This document shows, in pieces, positions 1 through 6,830 of a stretch of 37,980 nucleotides of DNA. The stretch is from a virus. The first letter of the stretch is position 1, and each line of letters starts with the position of its first letter. The notes beneath the pieces are model-generated. The model was not told where the DNA came from, did not search any database, and saw nothing but the letters and a program-made list of their open reading frames with translations. A program made the position numbers and the translations under genes. The DNA is taken from positions 1-37,980 of IMG/VR virus record IMGVR_UViG_3300044712_002001, one strand, 5' to 3'.

Positions 1-213
1 GAAGACGGGGCTTACGGTCTCATGGGCTTTTGGGGCAGAGATTTCACCCCCCTTGCCTCGTTGACATTTCTCATGCTCTAAGTTGATAAATATCAACTTT
101 TTCGACTTTTCGCACCCGAATTGACATTTATCAACTCTCATATTGATATTTATCACTTTTGACGTTGTCAACAAATTCCCTCTTTCTTTACCATATCCTT
201 GTATCTGTATCAT
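1..213 (-). CDS. Uncertain ORF crossing the window junction, upstream of terminase small subunit
   Basis: An ATG at 213 opens a minus-strand frame that stays open to base 1. If the molecule is circular it continues from 37980 to a TGA at 37936-37938 that overlaps the terminase small subunit ATG in an ATGA arrangement. The product would be about 85 residues with scattered cysteines and no domain I recognise. The repeated Lys-Cys-Gln and Ile-Asn words come from the TTGATA/TGTCAA repeats underneath, so the frame may be a by-product of the operator cluster. The coupling to terminase is the only positive sign. Confidence 0.2.
   Translation of the reverse strand, partial: MIQIQGYGKERGNLLTTSKVININMRVDKCQFGCEKSKKLIFINLEHEKCQRGKGGEISAPKAHETVSPVF
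60..172. promoter_or_regulatory. Operator-like cluster of TTGATA/TATCAA inverted repeats
   Basis: Five related sites are visible. 82-97 is a 7+2+7 inverted repeat, GTTGATA-AA-TATCAAC. 121-135 is TTGACA-TT-TATCAAC, and 143-156 is TTGATA-TT-TATCAC. 61-74 is a degraded copy, and 159-172 is TTGAC-GTT-GTCAAC with an altered centre. Centres of 61-74 and 82-97, and of 121-135 and 143-156, are each about 22 bp apart, two helical turns. The cluster lies between the 3' end of the XerC/D-like recombinase and the start of the late operon. It could bind a repressor or activator of late genes, act as replication iterons, or bind the neighbouring recombinase. The sequence alone does not choose. Confidence 0.55.
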
Positions 214-247
214 TAATTTGTTGTTTTATGCCCTTTTTATAGCGTTT

Positions 248-1156
248 TCAGTATGCATCATCCATAAGGCGTATAGCAGTACCATCCCTTCCTCTCTCTT
301 CTTCAATCGCACGCTGGTATATCATAGTCGTTTCTACCTTCTTGTGACCAAGCATAGACTGTACTGCAAGGATGTCTGCTCCATTCTTCAAAGCAGTAAT
401 GGCAGCAGTGTGTCTCAATGAATGAGCAGTAAGCTTTGGTGTATCAAGTCCTATTGATCTGAGGTATCTCTTTACTACCTTACTGATTGTTACTGATGTT
501 ATCCTGCTGTGCTTGCTTATGTATGAATGATTCAGGAAGAGGGGAGAGGATTGTTGTAACTCATATACTGTTATGTAATCAGCAATAGGTGCAACTATCT
601 TTGATGTTATACCCAGTGCTCTATCTTTTGCCCATCTACCCTTGCCCTGTATGTACAGTATGTATCTACCATCCTCTAACCTGAGGTCCATTACGTTTGC
701 TCTTGCTACCTCAATGCATCTCATGCCTGTGCGTACCATAAGGTTGATGATTGCATAATCTCTTAAGCCATTGGCTGTATCTTTATTGATTGAGTTAAGC
801 AGCCTTATTACTTCATCAGGCTTCAGGTACTTCTTACTAAATGCCTGTGATCTGCTGGGTGATTTGATCCCAAACGCAATGTTCTTATGAATGTCGTTCT
901 CTGCCAGGTAAGCAAAGAATTGTCGTACTGGTGCTAAGTAGTTATCTGTTGTCGATGGTGCCTTTCCTGAATCAATGAGCCAACTCTTATAGCTGATAAT
1001 GTCTGATTTCTTTGGGTTGCGTACATCAGCATTCCTTGTCATCCAGCCAATAAACACATGCAGGTTATCCCTGTATTTCTTCCTCGAGTTCTCTCTTATA
1101 TCCTGGTTAGCCAGGAACTCATCCATTAAAAGCAGTATTGGCTTATCAGTATTCAT
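248..1156 (-). CDS. XerC/XerD-like tyrosine recombinase
   Basis: This 302-residue protein has an N-terminal SAM-like core-binding domain (about 8-92) and a C-terminal catalytic domain (about 105-295). The full catalytic set is visible: Arg146 in GMRCIEV, Lys172, His245 and Arg248 in HSLRHT, His271 in LGHKK, and Tyr280 in MIYQRA. There is no extra helix before HSLRHT as found in integron integrases. Its ATG overlaps the stop of the cysteine-rich gene at 1153-1299, so it belongs to the early operon. It is not next to the tRNA-derived attP. Likely roles are dimer resolution or a dedicated inversion or excision reaction; the substrate is unknown. The inverted-repeat cluster at 60-172 lies just downstream. 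Confidence 0.9.
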   Translation of the reverse strand: MNTDKPILLLMDEFLANQDIRENSRKKYRDNLHVFIGWMTRNADVRNPKKSDIISYKSWLIDSGKAPSTTDNYLAPVRQFFAYLAENDIHKNIAFGIKSPSRSQAFSKKYLKPDEVIRLLNSINKDTANGLRDYAIINLMVRTGMRCIEVARANVMDLRLEDGRYILYIQGKGRWAKDRALGITSKIVAPIADYITVYELQQSSPLFLNHSYISKHSRITSVTISKVVKRYLRSIGLDTPKLTAHSLRHTAAITALKNGADILAVQSMLGHKKVETTMIYQRAIEEERGRDGTAIRLMDDAY

Positions 1157-1299
1157 AAGGATACTCTTACAGGTTTATTAACAAAATGCCTCCTCTTTGC
1201 CTGGCATCTGAGCTGGTTCTGCGGGCAGCAATAATCTTTAAGCACGCAATTCCCGCAGCCCTTAACAATACCTGATGGATTAGGCACAGCAACTATCAT
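1153..1299 (-). CDS. Small cysteine-rich protein (48 aa)
   Basis: The reading frame begins at an ATG sharing one base with the stop codon of the gene at 1299-1598 (TGATG). An AGGAGG lies eight bases before it, a strong ribosome binding site. It ends in a TGA overlapping the recombinase ATG (ATGA). The product has five cysteines in the spacing C-x2-C-x5-CC-x6-C (residues 15-32), followed by a basic tail, which suggests a small metal-binding or DNA-binding protein. I do not recognise a family. Coupling on both sides makes it a real gene and a likely partner of the recombinase. Confidence 0.7.
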   Translation of the reverse strand: MIVAVPNPSGIVKGCGNCVLKDYCCPQNQLRCQAKRRHFVNKPVRVSL

Positions 1300-1598
1300 C
1301 AGTCATTCCTCCTGTTGGTTATGTACACAATAGGGTCAGATACCTGGTATATGTTTATCTCCTGCTTCATACCAAGATTTCTCAGAATTGATTTTAAGTC
1401 ACCTTTGCTGCAGATCCTGTATTTACCCGGCAACAGTCTTATCACCCAAAGCCTTGATTTACGTTTGCTGCTCAGCTTCTTTGCCTTCTCTATAGCCTTA
1501 AGCTGATTCTCGAGATCTGCTTTACCGCCCGATTGCAACTGCCTTCTGAAGTTCCAGCGCTGAAACTCGATTCTTATGTTATTTATCCACTTTATCAT
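1299..1598 (-). CDS. Hypothetical basic phage protein (99 aa)
   Basis: A highly basic protein with a helical N-terminal half rich in Lys and Arg, and a C-terminal half that reads like short beta strands. No known motif is visible. The start overlaps the end of the HNH gene by four bases (ATGA), and the stop overlaps the next small gene, so it is part of the early operon. The near-consensus DnaA-box-like word TTATCCACT lies within its first codons (about 1578-1586). Function unknown. Confidence 0.75.
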   Translation of the reverse strand: MIKWINNIRIEFQRWNFRRQLQSGGKADLENQLKAIEKAKKLSSKRKSRLWVIRLLPGKYRICSKGDLKSILRNLGMKQEINIYQVSDPIVYITNRRND

Positions 1599-1939
1599 TT
1601 GTGTGTTTTTCTATGTTTCTGAATCACTTTCTTATCCTGGGCTCCCTTAAGCATGTTATGCTTTTTGCATAATGGCTGCCAGTTGCTCTGGTCCCACGGA
1701 TCCTCACATGCATCTTTAGGAATTATGTGGTCTGTAACCTCTGAAGCCACCACCAAACCCATCTTCTCGCACACTGCACATAACGGATGTTCTGTTCTGA
1801 ATCTCCTGCTCTCTTTTGTCCAGCGAGCGGAATGGTAAAACGGGTCGCGTAACCGGTTGGCTATCGAACTCTTTTGCTGTGGCTGGCTGTTTTGCCACGG
1901 CCTCCTTTTTGATTTTGGTATCTCCATATATCTCGTCAT
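1595..1939 (-). CDS. HNH endonuclease
   Basis: This protein of about 114 residues has the HNH layout: a Cys-x2-Cys pair in PLCAVCEKMG, the catalytic stretch TDHIIPKDAC, then WQPLCKKHNMLKG with the second metal-binding Cys, Asn and His. Phage HNH proteins of this type often sit beside the terminase genes and assist DNA packaging. On a circular map this one is 2 kb upstream of the small terminase subunit, so that role is plausible. The start is uncertain: ATG at 1939 or 1927, or TTG at 1948. Its first 220 bases overlap the preceding gene in another frame. Confidence 0.85.
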   Translation of the reverse strand: MTRYMEIPKSKRRPWQNSQPQQKSSIANRLRDPFYHSARWTKESRRFRTEHPLCAVCEKMGLVVASEVTDHIIPKDACEDPWDQSNWQPLCKKHNMLKGAQDKKVIQKHRKTHK

Positions 1940-2468
1940 AAAGCTCAATCAGTTCAACAACAGTCATGGCCTGATCAATTCCATACATTACTGAGGCATG
2001 ATCCTTGCCTACCAAAAGCCCTATCTCAGCAAGCGTTGCCTTCGTATATTCCCTTGCTCTCCTGAAATATACAAACCGGGCGTTTACAACAGCACGCTTC
2101 CTTGTTTCGGCCAATAAGCTTGTAATCTTAATGCCTGATTTATGAGCCACTTCTGCCAGTATCTGAGCAGGAGAAACGGCAAGCTTCTCAAACGACAGCC
2201 TTTTATATTTCAGCTTTTCTTTGTTCTCAATGCTTTCAATCACCGAGTACATTGCCTTATCAACTCCAAAATCAATAAACAGCATCACCACATCACAAAC
2301 AGGAACCATCTCTTTCACAAAATCATCCTGGTATGCTGCATTTATCTGGTACATGCATGGAATAACAGGAAGAAAACCATCCTTAATTGCTTCCTCAATG
2401 CAGTTCTGAACATAATACTGTCTTCCTGAAACGCTTTCAGCCGGAATCATTATCAGTGCTTTTTTCAT
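1716..2468 (-). CDS. DnaA domain IV protein with deoxyribosyltransferase-like N-terminus
   Basis: Residues about 100-157 match the DNA-binding domain IV of DnaA: a long helix with RKRAVVNARFVYFRRAREYT, then the signature LAEIGLLVGKDHASVMYGI, corresponding to the GrDHtTV box that reads DnaA boxes. The first 95 residues resemble the nucleoside 2-deoxyribosyltransferase/DUF4406 fold (MKKALIMIPAES, then CDVVMLFIDFGVDKAM). No AAA+ domain is present, so it cannot be a full initiator. It may bind the phage origin and recruit or block host factors. The ATG at 2468 overlaps the stop of the upstream 47-residue gene, which fixes the start. The last 75 codons run into the HNH gene in another frame, which is unusual. 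Confidence 0.8.
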   Translation of the reverse strand: MKKALIMIPAESVSGRQYYVQNCIEEAIKDGFLPVIPCMYQINAAYQDDFVKEMVPVCDVVMLFIDFGVDKAMYSVIESIENKEKLKYKRLSFEKLAVSPAQILAEVAHKSGIKITSLLAETRKRAVVNARFVYFRRAREYTKATLAEIGLLVGKDHASVMYGIDQAMTVVELIELYDEIYGDTKIKKEAVAKQPATAKEFDSQPVTRPVLPFRSLDKREQEIQNRTSVMCSVREDGFGGGFRGYRPHNS

Positions 2469-2608
2469 AGCGGCATCGTAAAACCAAGTATTATACATCC
2501 AATGGCAGCTATCAGTATGAGTGCCAATATCACCAGATACCTGCGCGTGGTATCCTTCCTCATGTCTCTCTCAATATCATCATGGAAAAACTCTTTGATT
2601 GCGCTCAT
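2465..2608 (-). CDS. Small single-pass membrane protein (47 aa)
   Basis: A 48-codon frame coupled on both sides by ATGA overlaps: its ATG with the stop of 2605-3168, and its TGA with the ATG of the DnaA-domain gene. The product has a charged N-terminal half (residues 1-23) and one clear transmembrane helix (about 24-43, YLVILALILIAAIGCIILGF), leaving a very short tail. It probably sits in the inner membrane with the charged end in the cytoplasm. Function unknown. An early membrane protein could act in superinfection exclusion or anchor the replication proteins. Confidence 0.65.
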   Translation of the reverse strand: MSAIKEFFHDDIERDMRKDTTRRYLVILALILIAAIGCIILGFTMPL

Positions 2609-3168
2609 CTCAGTATCATTTTAGGGGTTAGAGTCTTAATGTCGTGTCCTTGCTCCACTAAAGCAACAATGCGATCAAGTGTAAGCCGGTCATAGTCAGA
2701 CGAGCTCACAAGACCCTCATAGCACCATTCGAGCTTCCTGTAAAAAGCGCTGCCATACAAGGTGCTTCTTTTTTGGGCGCTACGAAACTGCTTCTCCTGT
2801 TCTGCTCGCAGCTTGTCTTCCTTACGGCTTATCTCATCGGCATAAAGCTTCTGGTTTTTCTCCTCAATTGCCTTAAGCCAGGTATATACATTCCTGAATG
2901 TAAAGCGGGTAGTCCCACCCAGTTCACCTTTGGCTCCTTTCGAAAATGCCTCCGCAACAAGCGATAGAGGTAAAAACTTAAATCGGTCTTTCAGTTCTTC
3001 AACAACTGCCTTGGTTATCTTGGCTGTAGTCGCTGTATCCTCATCAGAGCTCATGTAAAACTTTGCATTTGCGCTGAACTCGTCAATAAGCTCCTGCAGG
3101 TGTTCTTTTGGCACATCGTACATCTTTGATGCGATGTAAGGATGGTAATAACTGCTTTTAATTTCCAT
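2605..3168 (-). CDS. Hypothetical early protein downstream of the DnaD-like gene
   Basis: A 187-residue mostly helical protein. A conserved-looking middle (about 70-97: LPLSLVAEAFSKGAKGELGG, then an aromatic FRNVYTW) is followed by a charged coiled-coil stretch (about 98-135). I recall proteins of this kind beside DUF4373 genes in Bacteroidetes phages, without an assigned function. The ATG overlaps the stop of the DnaD-like gene (TAATG). The position suggests a replication accessory such as a helicase-loader partner, but no motif proves it. Confidence 0.7.
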   Translation of the reverse strand: MEIKSSYYHPYIASKMYDVPKEHLQELIDEFSANAKFYMSSDEDTATTAKITKAVVEELKDRFKFLPLSLVAEAFSKGAKGELGGTTRFTFRNVYTWLKAIEEKNQKLYADEISRKEDKLRAEQEKQFRSAQKRSTLYGSAFYRKLEWCYEGLVSSSDYDRLTLDRIVALVEQGHDIKTLTPKMILR

Positions 3169-3932
3169 TATGCTGATTTTTCAAGTTTCTCACGTTCGCG
3201 AAGCTCCTTGAGTTCTCTTATGTTTCTCTCAACCGGATCCTCACCTGTTCTAATAGAGTTAAACTTTAGTGCAAACAGCCCACTCCACTCATTGCTTATG
3301 CTCTGCTCAACTATCTTCATGGCTGTTTCAGGGTTGTTTCCCGATAGTGTTACCAGTTCATTGAATTTACCCTCCATTCCTTCCCTGGTCTTATATGGCT
3401 TCCTGATCTTCCTCTTATATTCAATCCATTTTTCCCAAACAGCCAAAAAAGAGGAAGGAAGCGAAGCGACAAATTCTTTTATATTCTCTTCTTCTTTACT
3501 CTTATTTACTTTACTCTCCTTTACTTTACTTTGGATTGCAATTGCATTGCTTTTGCATTCCAATTGCATTCCATTTGCATCACCATCCCATCTTTTCAAT
3601 GAATTAGCTCTCATCTTAATACGCTTTTCATCAAGTGGGAGCATCCTTTTTATCAGTGATGGTGATGTAAATATTACATCGTTGTACTCGAACAAATCAT
3701 ATCCAGTAACAACAGCTAAAAACTTTTCCTTCGAGCTTTGGTACCTCCTCGAGAGTGGGTCCAGAAGAGCCATCGGGGCAACATACCCGGGCTGATCTCT
3801 TAAATACTCAATTAGTATCCAATATATCCCGTAACCTTCAACACCAAACTGAGCCATAAGCATCATAATCTTTGGGTCGTCTTTCGCATTGCTGTCATGC
3901 GGAAAATATGCTGCTTCCTTGCCCGTTTTCAT
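3168..3932 (-). CDS. DUF4373 (Lin1244/Lin1753-like) replication protein, DnaD-like
   Basis: The N-terminal 110 residues match the Lin1244/Lin1753-type domain: YFPHDSNAKDDPKIMMLM, then FGVEGYGIYWILIEYLRD, and a block ending in KRIKMRANS. This domain occurs in phage replisome-organiser proteins that bind origin DNA and help load the helicase. A low-complexity Lys/Ser/Glu linker (about 137-152) leads to a DnaD-like C-terminal helical part (to 254). The ATG at 3932 overlaps the stop of the winged-helix gene (ATGA) and has GAAGAAGG before it. I preferred it to the ATG 12 bases upstream. It is probably the central replication gene of this phage. Confidence 0.8.
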   Translation of the reverse strand: MKTGKEAAYFPHDSNAKDDPKIMMLMAQFGVEGYGIYWILIEYLRDQPGYVAPMALLDPLSRRYQSSKEKFLAVVTGYDLFEYNDVIFTSPSLIKRMLPLDEKRIKMRANSLKRWDGDANGMQLECKSNAIAIQSKVKESKVNKSKEEENIKEFVASLPSSFLAVWEKWIEYKRKIRKPYKTREGMEGKFNELVTLSGNNPETAMKIVEQSISNEWSGLFALKFNSIRTGEDPVERNIRELKELREREKLEKSA

Positions 3933-4252
3933 GCCTTCTTCCATGTGTGGTTCATAGCGCCATACTGGCCCGCTTTCATGTGGTCAGTCTTAATAAGCAA
4001 TCCCTCTTGGGTGAGTGAGTTTATAGCCCTTCTTATGCTGGTAATAGGAACATGATTAAGGTTAGCCAGGTACTGAACATCGAACGGCGTAAACATACCC
4101 TTTGGGTTATCCCTGAAGAAGTGCAGCACCTTAGTGTCCTGCTTCTTGGTGTTCTTGTAGCGCTCCATGAGCTCCTGCTGGCTCAGGTTAGTGGTATTAT
4201 AGAACAGTGTCAGCTGCGGCTCTGTTCCTGGCACGGCTGTCTGATCTTTCAT
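3929..4252 (-). CDS. Winged-helix DNA-binding protein (107 aa)
   Basis: Residues about 38-95 read as a winged helix-turn-helix: KVLHFFRDNPKGMFTPFDV, then a recognition-helix-like VPITSIRRAINSLTQEGLLI, with the wing at the C-terminus. It overlaps both neighbours by four bases. Small winged-helix proteins beside DnaD-like genes usually regulate or take part in replication. The exact role cannot be told from sequence. Confidence 0.7.
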   Translation of the reverse strand: MKDQTAVPGTEPQLTLFYNTTNLSQQELMERYKNTKKQDTKVLHFFRDNPKGMFTPFDVQYLANLNHVPITSIRRAINSLTQEGLLIKTDHMKAGQYGAMNHTWKKA

Positions 4253-5007
4253 GACTTGTAGATGTTACGCTGAAATACCACAATTCCTGCTGGCGCTTTT
4301 TCATTTCCTTCAGATCCCTGCAACTGCTTTAATTCTGCTTTTAACTTGCTCATTTCTGAATCCAACTCCTCAATCTTCGCCAGGAAGAACCTGTTCCTTT
4401 CTTTTAATGAGTCGAATACCCGATCTATCTTACTGTCAATGAGCAGCAGTTGCCTCATTTCCTTTTTTATTGAATCTTGTACTTCTAAAACTGCATCAGG
4501 CGAGTGCTCTTCTGCTTCCTGCTCCGCATTCTTTATAATTTGCTTTACTTCCATTTCTCTTGCGTTAACAACCTTAAGGTCTGCAGCATTTAAACTCAGG
4601 TTTGCTTTTTTCCCTTTTCCCTTATTAAATTCTTTAACCTTAGCTTTAGCCTCAGATTTAAGCTCCTTCTCAATCTTCTCCTTATTCACAAACGATTCAG
4701 CCTTTTCAGCAGGAGGTAGTATAACTGGCCGCTCTCTTTTGGGCTCAGGAGCCTTAAGAATCACTTCGCCTTCCGGAATCTTAAAATCAGCTATGTTTAT
4801 GCCCTGGTTCTTTACCTCTTCAACCCGTGCCCATGCACCTTTCGAGCAGCCATGCATACTTCGTGGGTTAACCATCATCGAAATGTAGAGCGAGTTAAGG
4901 TTCAGCAGTCTACCTGCTTCAGCGTTCCACAAGTGTTCTTTTACCATCTGCTTCTTAAGCCATGCAGAGAGTTCAAACATTTTATCACGGTCGAAAGCTT
5001 TTTGCAT
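4249..5007 (-). CDS. HTH and coiled-coil protein, function unknown
   Basis: 252 residues. The first 70 contain a possible helix-turn-helix (EHLWNAEAGRLLNLNSLYIS, followed by a short basic stretch). The middle is very rich in Lys and Glu (about 90-140), and the C-terminal 100 residues look like a coiled coil (KIEELDSEMSKLKAELKQLQ). It could be a DNA-binding scaffold. No family recognised. It overlaps the winged-helix gene by four bases, within the early operon. Confidence 0.65.
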   Translation of the reverse strand: MQKAFDRDKMFELSAWLKKQMVKEHLWNAEAGRLLNLNSLYISMMVNPRSMHGCSKGAWARVEEVKNQGINIADFKIPEGEVILKAPEPKRERPVILPPAEKAESFVNKEKIEKELKSEAKAKVKEFNKGKGKKANLSLNAADLKVVNAREMEVKQIIKNAEQEAEEHSPDAVLEVQDSIKKEMRQLLLIDSKIDRVFDSLKERNRFFLAKIEELDSEMSKLKAELKQLQGSEGNEKAPAGIVVFQRNIYKS

Positions 5008-5019
5008 ATCAGTTAGTTT

Positions 5020-5316
5020 TTAGTTGAGATCCTCTTCATTAATCAGATGTATACCTGCATACCTTGCAAGCTGCACTTCAATTTGAGCGCCTTCCGAAAA
5101 CTCCCAATCAGGAAGCAAAAAAACAGCATCAGCATCCAGCAGCAGCGGAACACATATCTTCATTGCATCCCTTTGCTTGGCAAGGCAGTTAACATGGGTA
5201 AGCGGGTTAATAGGGTGGTGTCCGGCATCTCTCAGCTGGTTCTCAGCATGTCTGAACTTCATTACCACATCGGCATAGTTCAGCCCCGTAACTCTTCCTG
5301 CTATATAAACTCTCAT
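5020..5316 (-). CDS. DUF4406 family protein
   Basis: 98 residues with the hallmarks of DUF4406, a nucleoside deoxyribosyltransferase-like Rossmann fold: an opening MRVYIAGRVTG, a central LLLDADAVFLLPDWEFSEGA, and a final strand leading to HLINEEDLN. Full deoxyribosyltransferases move the sugar between bases using a catalytic Glu; whether this short protein is active is unknown. It may act in nucleotide metabolism. A second protein with a similar fold is the N-terminal part of the DnaA-domain protein at 1716-2468. Confidence 0.8.
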   Translation of the reverse strand: MRVYIAGRVTGLNYADVVMKFRHAENQLRDAGHHPINPLTHVNCLAKQRDAMKICVPLLLDADAVFLLPDWEFSEGAQIEVQLARYAGIHLINEEDLN

Positions 5317-5319
5317 AGG

Positions 5320-5607
5320 TTATTGATTAATCAGTTTCAGTACATCCTTTTGCTTCACCATCACCCTGCCGCGGGGGTTATTCATCTCCTTCTTCTCCCA
5401 GCGAACACGCCCTTCGAACATGGCTTTTCTCAGCGATGGCAACCCCTTTCTTATCCCGGCATTCTTCATCAGCTTCACAGCCGAGTTCTGTGTAATCGAA
5501 GGGTCACAATCCTTAGGCTTCAGCCCAACAGCCTGCAGGGTAGCCATAACAGCCCTGTCAACTATCAGCACCAGCTCCTGCCTTTCTATTATAATCGGAT
5601 CAGTCAT
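5320..5607 (-). CDS. Small HTH-like DNA-binding protein (95 aa)
   Basis: The product begins with a helical region (about 5-35). It then has a possible helix-turn-helix (SAVKLMKNAGIRKGLPSLRK) followed by RVRWEKK and a strand-rich end, recalling MerR/excisionase-like folds. It might be an excisionase or a regulator. Its ATG lies inside the end of the 56-residue gene at 5600-5770 (8-base overlap). No confident family. Confidence 0.6.
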   Translation of the reverse strand: MTDPIIIERQELVLIVDRAVMATLQAVGLKPKDCDPSITQNSAVKLMKNAGIRKGLPSLRKAMFEGRVRWEKKEMNNPRGRVMVKQKDVLKLINQ

Positions 5608-5770
5608 TTTTACCCGTTATTGCTTCAATGCTTACCTCATTCAGATCCTTCACAACCCCTATCATTTTAGTGTTAAGGGTATCCAGGTGGCTGTTGCCCT
5701 TCAGCTCATTGTTCATCCTTTCGAGCAGTTCTATTGCCTCCTCGTACAGCGAGCGCTTTTCTGGTGCCAT
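5600..5770 (-). CDS. Small helical protein (56 aa)
   Basis: The ATG at 5770 shares a base with the TAA of the upstream gene (TAATG), and the TGA overlaps the ATG of the HTH-like gene downstream. The product is acidic and helical with one likely amphipathic helix (about 6-23, SLYEEAIELLERMNNEL). Nothing in it points to a function. Its reality rests on the coupling at both ends. Confidence 0.55.
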   Translation of the reverse strand: MAPEKRSLYEEAIELLERMNNELKGNSHLDTLNTKMIGVVKDLNEVSIEAITGKND

Positions 5771-5955
5771 TAGTTTAGATTTATAATTGTATCCGAAAAA
5801 ATACCTCCACCATGCACATATTTAAGCCTCTGCGCTGTTTTACTGGTAGGTGTCGCCACCAGAACATGCATGTGCATTTTAAGCTTCAGAACCTGTCTCT
5901 TAAGCTTCCTGTTTTCATCAGCTAACTCCATCGTTTTTTTAAATAGGTTAAACAT
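5770..5955 (-). CDS. Small coiled-coil protein (61 aa)
   Basis: Residues about 8-32 form a basic heptad-like helix (MELADENRKLKRQVLKLKM), followed by a Gly-rich turn. The stop TAA overlaps the ATG of the next gene. Upstream is a spacer that may form a hairpin (GCCGGA near 6016-6022 against TCCGGC near 5971-5977). No known family. Confidence 0.5.
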   Translation of the reverse strand: MFNLFKKTMELADENRKLKRQVLKLKMHMHVLVATPTSKTAQRLKYVHGGGIFSDTIINLN

Positions 5956-6028
5956 AGGTTTAGAATTTTGCCGGAGAGGGGGTTAGTCAACCTTCGGAAG
6001 ACAATCCCCCCAGCATCCGGCGGGTTAG

Positions 6029-6427
6029 CTATGCTGTAAGTAAGTTATATTCAATAGTCTTGCTGCGCCTGGTTCGGGTTCTTGTTGACCTTAAAGTTTT
6101 CGCGCATAATGTTCGGCATCTCTGTGCCCTAACCATATTTACATCAAAAAGAACAGAAGAAACCGACAACAGCAGGAAGAATACAGCAATGGTAGTTTTC
6201 ATAAAATTGTCTGCAATACTATACTCCCTGAATATCCAGTAGCGGGTAAGATCAGTTTCTTTATGTATCTTCAGCTTGCTGTAAATATTTCTCAGGTGTA
6301 CTGATACGGTTTGAATGCTTATCTCAAGCATATCCGCAATTTCCTTCTGAACATAACCCCAGGCAATAAGCCGGGCAATATTCTCTTCTCTTTTCGAAAG
6401 TGTGATTGTGGTGCTAACCCTTTTCAT
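6029..6427 (-). CDS. LuxR-type HTH regulator with a C-terminal membrane segment
   Basis: The first 60 residues from the ATG at 6427 are a typical LuxR/GerE helix-turn-helix: LSKREENIARLIAWGYVQKE, then IADMLEISIQTVSVHLRNIY, ending in SKLKIHKETDL. After it comes FMKTTIAVFFLLLSVSSVLF, a strongly hydrophobic helix, then a tail rich in Arg and Thr. No sensor domain precedes the HTH. This suggests a membrane-tethered transcription factor. Alternatively, an internal start at MKTTIAVFF may give a small exported protein with cleavage after VRA. The gene sits second in the early operon, so it may regulate later genes. Confidence 0.75.
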   Translation of the reverse strand: MKRVSTTITLSKREENIARLIAWGYVQKEIADMLEISIQTVSVHLRNIYSKLKIHKETDLTRYWIFREYSIADNFMKTTIAVFFLLLSVSSVLFDVNMVRAQRCRTLCAKTLRSTRTRTRRSKTIEYNLLTA

Positions 6428-6431
6428 AATT

Positions 6432-6695
6432 TTATTTAGTTTGTTTTCCAGTCCATGCATTAAGCTTATGGGCCAAAAAAAATTTCTCAAGCTCACGTGC
6501 TTCAAAAACAGTAAAGTAGCGGTGCCCTGTTTTCTTAGTCATAAAAGTTCCAATATTCCAGAAGCATGCCCTGCAAATTTCTTCTCTTGCTTCAATCCTT
6601 ATATTATGTGGCAGGCTGTCATAAGCAATACGGAAACCCCCTTCATGCACTTCCTTCCCGATAGGTACCACGTTTATGGTATTGATTTTTGACAT
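6432..6695 (-). CDS. First early gene, hypothetical (87 aa)
   Basis: A soluble-looking protein with a Cys pair in EEICRACFW and a basic C-terminus. No domain recognised. As the first gene leftward of the divergent control region opposite the repressor, it holds the place of cro or another early regulator, but no helix-turn-helix is evident. Confidence 0.65.
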   Translation of the reverse strand: MSKINTINVVPIGKEVHEGGFRIAYDSLPHNIRIEAREEICRACFWNIGTFMTKKTGHRYFTVFEARELEKFFLAHKLNAWTGKQTK

Positions 6696-6830
6696 TTTAA
6701 TTCTGTATATTTGTTATGAATGTGTGAATTGTGTAATAATTAATAACAATCATGTAACACAAATATAAAATACATAATTCATTTAACATACATAATACGT
6801 ACAAAAAGTTATTAACAATTTTGTGTAGCT
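6696..6830. promoter_or_regulatory. Divergent promoter/operator region between repressor and early operon
   Basis: A very AT-rich gap between two divergent genes. On the minus strand, TATATTTG (6760-6767) matches the Bacteroidetes -7 consensus TAnnTTTG and would drive the early genes; no good -33 box is at the right distance. Related words ATTAATAACAAT (about 6739-6750) and GTTATTAACAAT (about 6809-6820) are candidate repressor half-sites. TGTGGAAAA just inside the repressor start region is a DnaA-box-like word on the other strand. Confidence 0.5.

Noticed and set aside
248-1156. Integron integrase (IntI) for the cassette block
   Set aside because: The extra helical insertion before the HxLRH box, typical of IntI, is absent; the enzyme is XerC/D-like.
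5047-5670. Plus-strand open frame of 207 codons
   Set aside because: It crosses three well-supported minus-strand genes and has a shadow-type composition.
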